From: an uncultured Lachnospiraceae bacterium
Lineage (GTDB): Bacteria > Bacillota > Clostridia > Lachnospirales > Lachnospiraceae
Assembly: GCA_902796375.1 (NCBI GenBank)
Contig: CADBOW010000235.1
Span: forward strand, 1 to 15,160
Direction of reading: 5' to 3'
DNA: 15,160 bases
Position numbers and translations under genes: made by a program. Positions within the stretch are counted from its first letter, which is position 1; each line of letters starts with the position of its first letter. Shown here piece after piece: positions 7,363 through 13,827 of the stretch. The notes below the pieces were generated by a model. It had not been told where the DNA came from, did no database searches, and saw only the letters and a program-made list of their open reading frames with translations.

Positions 7363-7374
7363 GGATTATAATCC
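7363..7374. promoter_or_regulatory. Perfect 12-bp palindrome upstream of the polyphosphate kinase gene
   Basis: GGATTATAATCC reads the same on both strands and lies 13 bp after the MOSC-Mog stop, just upstream of the possible promoter at 7386. A longer imperfect pairing, GGGATT (7352-7357) with AATCCC (7370-7375), overlaps it. No T-run follows, so it is not a good terminator. It may be an operator or chance; it also contains a TATAAT with no matching -35. Confidence 0.35.
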
Positions 7375-7385
7375 CAAGAATTGTG

Positions 7386-7414
7386 TTTTCAGAATGAAGA
7401 AAATCATGTAGAAT
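7386..7414 (+). promoter_or_regulatory. Possible sigma-A promoter for the polyphosphate kinase gene
   Basis: TTTTCA (7386-7391, 4 of 6 matches to TTGACA), a 17-base spacer, and TAGAAT (7409-7414, 5 of 6 matches to TATAAT). Transcription would begin near 7421, leaving about 43 bases of leader. This would separate the gene from the molybdenum operon. Confidence 0.4.
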
Positions 7415-7463
7415 AGAAGGTGTATCGTAGGACCGTACTGAAGGGAAGATGGGGAGGTGGCAT

Positions 7464-8954
7464 ATGTTAAAAGAATGGGTGAAGGAAGATAAACCGTCCG
7501 ATGAGGAGATAGCGGAGCGCCTTGCAAAGGCGAGAGCGGAACTGGCAGTACGTCAGACAGCCATTAAGGAGAAGAAGCTTCCGGTGCTTGTGGTGCTGGA
7601 TGGCTGGGGCGCTGCCGGCAAGGGCAGTGTTCTGGGAAGGGTGATCAAGGGACTGGACCCGCGTTTCTTTAAATGTGAAACGCTTTCACAGCCCACACCC
7701 GAGGAGACCAGGAGACCGTTCCTGTACCGTTACTTTGTGCGGATCCCGAAGCAGGGACAGTTTTCCTTCTTTGACGGGAGCTGGATGGGCGAGGTGACGT
7801 CGCATTATCTTCACGGAGAGATCGGAGAAGAGGAGTATCGTTCGCATCTGACCAGCATCAAGCGGTTTGAGCGCCAGTTGAATGATAACGGATATCTGGT
7901 GGTTAAGTATTTCTTCCACATCGGAGAGAAGACACAGAGGAAGCGCCTGGAGGAGCTGGAGAAGAATTCCGTGACCCGGTGGCGCGTATCCGATGGAGAC
8001 CGGTGGCAGAATAAGCATTATAAGAAATGTCTGGACGTATATGATGAATATCTGGAAACCACGAATCAGTTTGTGGCTCCCTGGTATTTCATCGATGCCT
8101 CCGACAAGAAATGGTCCGAGCTGCAAATGACGGAGATCCTTGTAGCAAGTATCGATACGGCGCTCAGCAACATGGAAGCAAAGCAGAAGCCGCCGATGCT
8201 GCAAAATGTATTTCCCATGAAGAGCATTTCGAAGCTGTCGGCCATCAAGCTGGACAAGACCATATCCGACGAGGACTACAAGAAGGAGCTGGATGCTCTG
8301 CAGAAGAGGCTTGGTAAGCTGCATAATGAGCTGTATCTGAAGAAGATCCCCGTGATCATTGCTTATGAGGGATGGGATGCGGCAGGAAAGGGCGGAAACA
8401 TCAAACGTGTTGCTGCGGCTCTGGATCCAAGAGGCTATGAGGTGCATCCTATTGCAGGCCCGGAACCGGCCGAAGCGGCAAGGCATTATCTGTGGCGTTT
8501 CTGGAACCGGCTTCCGAAGGACGGACATATAGCCATTTTCGACTGGACCTGGTATGGACGTGTCATGGTAGAGCGCCTGGAAGGCTTCTGTACCGAGAAT
8601 GACTGGAAGCGTGCCTATAATGAGATCAACGAGTTCGAGAAGGAGCTGGCGGACTGGGATGCGGTCATCCTGAAATTCTGGGTTCAGATCGATAAGGATA
8701 CTCAGCTGGAGCGCTTCACCGAGCGTCAGAATACACCGGAGAAGCAGTGGAAGATCACGGATGAGGACTGGAGAAACCGGGAGAAATGGGATCTGTACGA
8801 GGTGGCCGTGGATGAGATGCTTCAGAAGACCAATACCAAATATGCACCGTGGCATGTGCTGGAATCCAATGATAAGCATTATGCCAGGATCAAAGCGCTG
8901 AAGATCATTATCAAGGCCATTGAGAAGAAGCTTGCGGAAGTGGAAAAGAAATAG
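7464..8954 (+). CDS. Tandem-domain polyphosphate kinase 2 (polyphosphate:AMP phosphotransferase type)
   Basis: A 496-residue cytoplasmic enzyme made of two PPK2 domains. Domain 1 has Walker A GWGAAGKGS (47-55) and the Walker B-like FDGSWMGEV around Asp104. Domain 2 has Walker A GWDAAGKGG (303-311, Lys309) and FDWTWYGRVMVERLEGF around Asp360, closer to the usual PPK2 form. Tandem-domain PPK2 proteins of this length are known to phosphorylate AMP to ADP with polyphosphate; by family this is the likely reaction. Domain 1 departs from the usual FDRSWY pattern and may be regulatory or structural. The ATG at 7464 is chosen over an in-frame ATG at 7449 because GGGGAGG (7451-7457) sits 6 bases before it. 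It probably has its own promoter. It lies two genes before a phosphate transporter, which may be a functional link. Confidence 0.93.
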   Translation: MLKEWVKEDKPSDEEIAERLAKARAELAVRQTAIKEKKLPVLVVLDGWGAAGKGSVLGRVIKGLDPRFFKCETLSQPTPEETRRPFLYRYFVRIPKQGQFSFFDGSWMGEVTSHYLHGEIGEEEYRSHLTSIKRFERQLNDNGYLVVKYFFHIGEKTQRKRLEELEKNSVTRWRVSDGDRWQNKHYKKCLDVYDEYLETTNQFVAPWYFIDASDKKWSELQMTEILVASIDTALSNMEAKQKPPMLQNVFPMKSISKLSAIKLDKTISDEDYKKELDALQKRLGKLHNELYLKKIPVIIAYEGWDAAGKGGNIKRVAAALDPRGYEVHPIAGPEPAEAARHYLWRFWNRLPKDGHIAIFDWTWYGRVMVERLEGFCTENDWKRAYNEINEFEKELADWDAVILKFWVQIDKDTQLERFTERQNTPEKQWKITDEDWRNREKWDLYEVAVDEMLQKTNTKYAPWHVLESNDKHYARIKALKIIIKAIEKKLAEVEKK

Positions 8955-9023
8955 AAAAAATATTAAAGAGAATACGGATTGTTCTGGTGAAACCCAAAGG
9001 TTATATCAGGTTAGGTGGTAGAA

Positions 9024-11345
9024 ATGAAAAGAGACAGAGCATATCACAGGGAGAAGGCCGCGGAGTTTCTCTCCGTACTCAGCAGAGAACAGAAGCTGCT
9101 GGTGATCAGCGGAAAGACGGAGGACAGAGTGGCGGCGGGACTTCCGCCGCTGGAGGAATTTGGTGAAGCGGCGCATGGGGTTCAGGCGCGTCATGATCAG
9201 AGCTTCGATCTGGGAGAACCGGAGTTTACGACGGTATTTCAGAATCCGGTTGGCTTTGCTTCGACCTGGGACAGGGACCTGATGCGGGAGATCGGTGAGG
9301 TTACGGGAATAGAAGCCAGAAGTCTGTATAAAGCGGGGAAGCATAAGGCAGTATGCATGCTGGCCCCGACCATCGATATGGAGAGGGATCCCCGTTGGGG
9401 CCGAAATGAGGAGGCCTACGGGGAAGACCCTCATCTGACCTCGCGCATGGCAGGAGAATACATCCTGGGCATGGCCGGCGAGGATCCCAGGTATGTCCGC
9501 TGCGGTGCCACACTGAAGCATTTCTACGGAAATAATGTGGAAAATGACCGTAATCTTGCGGACAGCAACATTTCAGAGGAACTGAAAAATGAATACTATA
9601 TCCATGTATTTGAAGAGGTGATCGATTATGCGGATCCGCTGGGCGTCATGTCTTCTTATAACTATGTCAACGGGGTGCCGAATACCTTCAATCCCGAGCT
9701 GGTCACACGACTGAAGGACCGGGGGGTTCCTTTTGTTACCGGCGACGGCGGAGTGATCACACTTTCCGTGACGAAGCAGAAGGAGGCGGATTCCATATCG
9801 GATGCGCTGGTTCGGGCCATTGGAGTGGGGATGACTTCCTTCCCGGACGATTCGGTCAGTATCCGTGAAGGACTGGCGGAGGCGCTGGATTCCGGAAAGC
9901 TGTCGGAGGAGGAATTCGACCGGGTGGTGCTGGAACGGCTTATGGTCTATTCCATGCTGGGGCTGCTGCCGAATGATGAAGGAGTCGGGGAAGCATTTCC
10001 GGATGCGGAATATGATCTCTCAAGGGTGGATTCGAAGGAAGGAAGAGCCCTGGCCCGGCGTGCGTCCGGCGAAGCGGCAGTGCTTCTGAAAAATGAAGGA
10101 GGGATGCTTCCGCGAAAAGAAGGGGAGAAGCTCCTTCTGCTGGGTCCTTTTGCGAATCGGTGTCCTATGGACTGGTACAGCGGACTCACCAGCCATCAGG
10201 TGACCCTGAAGGAGGGGCTGGGAGATGCGGTGTTGAATTCGGATTCCCTCTTCCCGTATGTCAGGATCCGGTTCGGAGATCAGAGCTATGCCGGACTGGA
10301 CGGAGCTTCCGTAATCTCCGTGGAGAAGGAGAAGGCGGAGCTGTTCCGGATCATGCTTTGGGATGATTCCAGGATCACGCTGCGTTCGGTGAGCAACGGA
10401 AAGCTGCTGACCACCCAACGCCCGGGACAGAAGATCATCAATTCCGAGATCCCGGAGGAGGATTTTTCACTCTTTGCCACAAAGGACGACGCTTTCAGCT
10501 GGTATGTGAAAGAGGCGTTCCAGATGATCGACGGGGATGGTGAGACGATCCGCTTCACAGAGGAGAATGCACTTCATTTCTGGGAGGATGCAGGAATCGC
10601 CGGCATCAGGAATTTCGATGGAAGGATGAGTCTTTCCTTTGAAACCGTGACCACTGCAGAGGATATCCTGGAGCAGATGGGAGATTCTGCGACGGATGTG
10701 GTGATCGCAGCCTTCGGACTGCATCCCATTGTAAACGGAAAGGAGGAGAGAGACCGTACCACCATTCAGCTGCCTCCCTTCCAGAGGGTGCTCCTTCGGA
10801 TGCTGCGAAGGAAGTATTCTCATGTGCTGCTGGTACTGCATACAAATTCTCCCATTGCGATCCGGGAGGAACAGGAGGATCCGGCTGTGGCTTCGATCCT
10901 GTGGATGGCCACGGGAAGTGAGGAATACGGAAACAGTCTGGTGGATGTGATCTTCGGACGGGTGAGTCCTGCGGGGCGGCTGTGCCAGACCTGGTACCGG
11001 AGTGATGATCAGCTTCCGGACATTACCGATTATGATATCCGGAAGAACAGGACTACCTATATTTATATGGAGGATGAACCTCTGTATCGTTTTGGCTACG
11101 GTCTGTCCTATTCCTCCTTTACGGAAGAGCTTACGGAGATCGGGGAACACCGGGTTTCGGTGCGGGTGAAGAATACAGGCTCTGTTCCGTCGGATCATGT
11201 GGTACAGGTGTACCGGAAACCGGATGGGGGATATTGCCTGTATGAGGAGCGGCAGGCTCCCGGCAGCCGACTTGCGGCATTTACCCGTGTGAAGGATATG
11301 CAGCCCGGTCAGGAACGTATAGTTGAACTGGATTGCAGGTACTAG
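9024..11345 (+). CDS. Glycoside hydrolase family 3 enzyme (beta-glucosidase-like), with inserted domain
   Basis: A 773-residue protein with no signal peptide, so probably cytoplasmic, where it would split short beta-linked glycosides taken up by the cell. The N-terminal GH3 barrel shows DMERDPRWGRNEEAYGEDP, KHFYGNN and YNYVNGVPN. Asp241 in VTGDGGV is the predicted nucleophile. The second GH3 domain has DVVIAAFG (from 558) and GKEERDR, with Glu574 a candidate acid/base. Between them, residues about 426-545 are an extra segment containing RITLRSVSNGKLL (450-462), resembling a beta-trefoil/fascin-like strand pair. The C-terminal FnIII-like domain begins near 690 but stops early at 773. The ATG at 9024 follows AGGTGG (9013-9018); a GTG at 9015 is part of that site. 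Exact sugar specificity cannot be told. It follows the PPK2 gene by 69 bp and no clear separate promoter was seen. Confidence 0.9.
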   Translation: MKRDRAYHREKAAEFLSVLSREQKLLVISGKTEDRVAAGLPPLEEFGEAAHGVQARHDQSFDLGEPEFTTVFQNPVGFASTWDRDLMREIGEVTGIEARSLYKAGKHKAVCMLAPTIDMERDPRWGRNEEAYGEDPHLTSRMAGEYILGMAGEDPRYVRCGATLKHFYGNNVENDRNLADSNISEELKNEYYIHVFEEVIDYADPLGVMSSYNYVNGVPNTFNPELVTRLKDRGVPFVTGDGGVITLSVTKQKEADSISDALVRAIGVGMTSFPDDSVSIREGLAEALDSGKLSEEEFDRVVLERLMVYSMLGLLPNDEGVGEAFPDAEYDLSRVDSKEGRALARRASGEAAVLLKNEGGMLPRKEGEKLLLLGPFANRCPMDWYSGLTSHQVTLKEGLGDAVLNSDSLFPYVRIRFGDQSYAGLDGASVISVEKEKAELFRIMLWDDSRITLRSVSNGKLLTTQRPGQKIINSEIPEEDFSLFATKDDAFSWYVKEAFQMIDGDGETIRFTEENALHFWEDAGIAGIRNFDGRMSLSFETVTTAEDILEQMGDSATDVVIAAFGLHPIVNGKEERDRTTIQLPPFQRVLLRMLRRKYSHVLLVLHTNSPIAIREEQEDPAVASILWMATGSEEYGNSLVDVIFGRVSPAGRLCQTWYRSDDQLPDITDYDIRKNRTTYIYMEDEPLYRFGYGLSYSSFTEELTEIGEHRVSVRVKNTGSVPSDHVVQVYRKPDGGYCLYEERQAPGSRLAAFTRVKDMQPGQERIVELDCRY

Positions 11346-11392
11346 CATGTCAGTTTACATAAAATGATACACAATCTGTTGAAGCTGTTTTT

Positions 11393-11405
11393 TGTTGAAA
11401 CAACA
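11393..11405. promoter_or_regulatory. Inverted repeat over the nptA -35 region
   Basis: TGTTG (11393-11397), AAA, CAACA (11401-11405): a perfect 5-bp arm repeat that covers the -35 box TTGAAA (11395-11400). It could be an operator half-site pair. Because TTTT follows at 11407-11410, it could also act as a weak terminator for the preceding gene. Confidence 0.35.
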
Positions 11406-11423
11406 GTTTTAATTTGATATAAT
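11395..11423 (+). promoter_or_regulatory. Sigma-A promoter with extended -10, for the Na/Pi transporter
   Basis: TTGAAA (11395-11400), exactly 17 bases, then TATAAT (11418-11423), with the TGn extension at 11415-11417. It lies in a 138-bp gap. Transcription would start near 11430, giving a leader of about 54 bases. This is the best promoter in the window. Confidence 0.8.
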
Positions 11424-11445
11424 GACTCTGTTTGTAGAGAAGAAT

Positions 11446-11468
11446 GTCCCCGGTGCGGAGCAGGGGAC
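11446..11468 (+). promoter_or_regulatory. Stem-loop in the leader of the Na/Pi transporter mRNA
   Basis: GTCCCC (11446-11451) pairs perfectly with GGGGAC (11463-11468) around an 11-base purine-rich loop. It ends 4 bases before the ribosome site AGGAG (11473-11477). No T-run follows, so it is not a terminator. It could stabilise the mRNA or affect ribosome access. Confidence 0.5.
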
Positions 11469-11483
11469 TCTTAGGAGACGGAA

Positions 11484-13736
11484 ATGAGCATTATAGATAT
11501 ACTGCAATTATTCGGCGGTGTCGGACTGTTCCTGTTCGGCATGAATTTCATGAGCACTTCACTGGAAAACGTGGCCGGCTCCGGAATGGAGCGTGTTTTG
11601 GGACGCCTCACAACCGGTAGAAGCAAGATCGGCGGAAGGATCAAGGGATGGTTCTTCGGCACTTCTGTGACTGCGATCATTCAGAGCTCCGCGGCAGTTA
11701 CCCTTATGGTCAGTGGATTTGTAAATGCGGGGATCATGAGTCTGGGACAGGCTCTTCCCGTTGTATTCGGTTCCAATGTGGGTAGTACGGCTACCGCGCA
11801 GATCCTCCGTCTGGGAGATCTGGGGTCGGATACTCTCTGGCTGCAGCTGCTGCAGCCCTCGTCTTTTGCGCCTATGCTGGTAGGAATCGGCGCGTTTATC
11901 CGTTTGTTTGCAAAGAAGAAGAGCATAAAGGAAGCAGCCGGGATCCTGATCGGACTCGGTATGCTGTTCTATGGTATGACGCTGATGGAAACGGTGTTCG
12001 AGCCCCTGCGGGAGAGCAAGGATTTCCAGGCACTGTTCACATCCTTTGAGAATCCGATTCTGGGTCTTGTGATCGGTCTTGCCATCACGGCTGTGATCCA
12101 GAGCTCCAATGCCGCTGTCGGTATTCTGCAGGCTCTGTCTGCAACTGGAACCATTACCTATGCGGTTACGATCCCCATTGTGATCGGTATCAATCTGGGA
12201 AAATGTATGCCTATCGTGCTGGGTATGATGGGAGCGGACAGGAAGGCCAAGAAGGTATCCTGGAGTTATCTCCTGTTCAATATCTTCGGAGCGGTCTTCT
12301 TTATGGCATTAATCTACACGCTTCATGGCATTTTCGGAATGTCATGGCTTTCGGATACTGTCAATCGAGGCAGTATTGCTACGGTTCATCTGGTGTTTAA
12401 CCTGGTTACCAGTATTATTCTGCTGATCGGAACCGAGCGGATGGCGAAGATCTGTGACCGGCTGGGCGGAGTCGAGGAGCAGAGCGAACAGTCCATGGAG
12501 CTCGCGAAGCTGGATGATATGCTTCTGAACACACCGACCATCGCTCTGGATCAGTGTAAGGAGCTGATCCGGAAGATGACTGAGGCGATCCAGGTGAATT
12601 ATAAAACCGCCACCAGCATGATCTATAAATACGATGCCTCCAAATTCCCGGAGATGGAGAAGAATGAGGATTTTCTGGATCAGTGTGAGACGGCACTATC
12701 CGCATATATCGTCCGGATCGATCAGAGGCGTCTGACGAAGGATGATAAGCTGATCGTATCGGAGATCCTGAATTCCATCAGTGATCTGGAGAGGATCGGC
12801 GATTACTGTATGAACATCGCATATGTTGCCCGGGAGAAGAATGAGCAGAAGATTCATTTCTCACCCTATGGTCATCGCGAGGTGGATACCATCGTAAGCG
12901 CTGTGGAGTATACGATGGATACCTGTTTTACGGCATTCCATACGGATGATGAGGCACTTGCCGTTCGCGTGGAGCCTCTGTCCGAAATGATCGATAAGCT
13001 GAAGGAGCTGATCAAGGCACATCATGTGGAGCGGCTTCAGAACGGCGACTGCAGTATCCAGGGCGGCGTTCATCTGTTTGATCTGATCAACAGCTTCGAA
13101 CGGATCTCTTCCCATTCGGCCAATGTGGCGCTTCATATCATCAAGAGGATCAGTGATGACCATGATTTTGATGAAATGCACGGCCATGCGAATGACAGCT
13201 TCAGTGAAGAATATAAGGCAATGTACCATTATTATACATCCCAGTATGTGGATCCTCTGATGCGTCCTATGACGCAGGAGGAGATCGATGCGGTTACAAG
13301 TCCGATCGTGGATGAAGAGCCTGCGGAGAAGGCTTCTGACGCTGCGGAGAAGAAACGCTCCAAGAAGAAGGCCGAGAAGCAGGATGAGCAGGAAAAGGCA
13401 GGAAAAGCCGAGAAGGCTGAGAAGGCTGAAAAGGCCGAAAAGACTGAAAAGGCCGAAAAACAGGAGAAGGCCGAAAAACAGGAGAAGCAGGAGAAGGCCG
13501 ATAAGCAGGAGAAGTCTGACAGGTCTGAAAAGCATGAGAAGACCGAGAAGAGGGAGAAATCCGAGAAGACTTCCAAGGCCGAGCGGCAGGAAAAGCCGGT
13601 TAAATCAGCCCGGCCGGAGAAGCAGGTGAAGCAGCGCCCCGCTGAGAAGAAGGGCAGCCATCATCCGGCGAAGCAGACGCAGGATAAGAAGAAGCATCCG
13701 GAAAAGAATGATAAGAAGAAGGACAGACAGGATTAA
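11484..13736 (+). CDS. Na/Pi cotransporter with PhoU-like domain and Lys/Glu-rich tail (NptA type)
   Basis: A 750-residue membrane protein. The membrane part (about 1-317) has the two inverted QSS repeats of the Na/Pi cotransporter family: IIQSSAAV (65-72) and VIQSSNAAV (204-212), each followed by a conserved loop (GSNVGSTAT 96-104; GINLGKCMPI 235-244, where many relatives have G-T after the Gly). Residues about 340-600 are a PhoU-like helical domain, expected in the cytoplasm, as in bacterial NptA/YjbB-type proteins that import or export phosphate. Residues 610-750 are an added highly charged tail with E-K-A, E-K-Q and similar triplets, so the protein is well beyond the usual 540-600 residues. 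It is expressed from its own promoter, with AGGAG before the ATG. The direction of phosphate flow and the ion used cannot be told from sequence. Confidence 0.92.
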   Translation: MSIIDILQLFGGVGLFLFGMNFMSTSLENVAGSGMERVLGRLTTGRSKIGGRIKGWFFGTSVTAIIQSSAAVTLMVSGFVNAGIMSLGQALPVVFGSNVGSTATAQILRLGDLGSDTLWLQLLQPSSFAPMLVGIGAFIRLFAKKKSIKEAAGILIGLGMLFYGMTLMETVFEPLRESKDFQALFTSFENPILGLVIGLAITAVIQSSNAAVGILQALSATGTITYAVTIPIVIGINLGKCMPIVLGMMGADRKAKKVSWSYLLFNIFGAVFFMALIYTLHGIFGMSWLSDTVNRGSIATVHLVFNLVTSIILLIGTERMAKICDRLGGVEEQSEQSMELAKLDDMLLNTPTIALDQCKELIRKMTEAIQVNYKTATSMIYKYDASKFPEMEKNEDFLDQCETALSAYIVRIDQRRLTKDDKLIVSEILNSISDLERIGDYCMNIAYVAREKNEQKIHFSPYGHREVDTIVSAVEYTMDTCFTAFHTDDEALAVRVEPLSEMIDKLKELIKAHHVERLQNGDCSIQGGVHLFDLINSFERISSHSANVALHIIKRISDDHDFDEMHGHANDSFSEEYKAMYHYYTSQYVDPLMRPMTQEEIDAVTSPIVDEEPAEKASDAAEKKRSKKKAEKQDEQEKAGKAEKAEKAEKAEKTEKAEKQEKAEKQEKQEKADKQEKSDRSEKHEKTEKREKSEKTSKAERQEKPVKSARPEKQVKQRPAEKKGSHHPAKQTQDKKKHPEKNDKKKDRQD
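13392..13595 (+). repeat. Triplet-codon repeat encoding E-K-x units
   Basis: About 23 imperfect 9-base units of the type GARAAR-NNN encode residues 637-704 of the transporter tail. The third residue drifts from Ala (GCC/GCT) to Gln, Thr, Ser, His and Arg along the array, while Glu-Lys is mostly kept. GAG/GAA and AAG/AAA codons alternate, so protein sequence is conserved more than DNA. Such arrays can change length by slippage. Confidence 0.85.
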
Positions 13737-13760
13737 GCGGAGGACAGTAACCGCAATATC

Positions 13761-13789
13761 TTGTATTTTAGGATGTTATCTGATACAAT
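13761..13789 (+). promoter_or_regulatory. Sigma-A promoter with extended -10, for the penicillin-binding protein gene
   Basis: TTGTAT (13761-13766), exactly 17 bases, then TACAAT (13784-13789), with TGA at 13781-13783 giving an extended -10. Transcription would start near 13796, about 32 bases before the start codon. It lies in the 91-bp gap after the transporter gene. Confidence 0.7.
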
Positions 13790-13812
13790 GGGGAAAGATA
13801 TTCTGAAGTGAC

Positions 13813-13818
13813 AGGAGG
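13813..13818 (+). promoter_or_regulatory. Ribosome binding site for a TTG start
   Basis: A consensus AGGAGG lies 9 bases before TTG 13828-13830. An in-frame TGA at 13804-13806 blocks any earlier start, and the next in-frame ATG (13960) is inside the membrane segment, so TTG is the only sensible start. Confidence 0.8.
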
Positions 13819-13827
13819 CCTAAGGCT

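Noticed and set aside
7352..7375. Possible intrinsic terminator after the molybdenum operon
   Set aside because: GGGATT/AATCCC can pair, but the stem is only 6 bp with a 12-base loop and no T-run follows.
7686..8879. 397-codon open frame on the - strand opposite the PPK2 gene
   Set aside because: It lies wholly inside a strongly recognised gene and its translation shows no family motif. Long antisense frames recur opposite several genes here, as expected from the codon bias.
8979..9007. Possible promoter TTGTTC-17-TATATC before the GH3 gene
   Set aside because: Only 3 of 6 and 4 of 6 matches, and transcription would start inside the ribosome site, so it is unlikely to be functional.
13232..13629. 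Arg-rich + strand frame and Phe/Ser-rich - strand frame over the transporter tail
   Set aside because: Both come from reading the GAR-AAR-NNN repeat in other frames; their composition follows directly from the repeat.
13737..13754. GCGG/CCGC pairing just after the transporter stop
   Set aside because: Only a 4-bp stem and no T-run; too weak to call a terminator.
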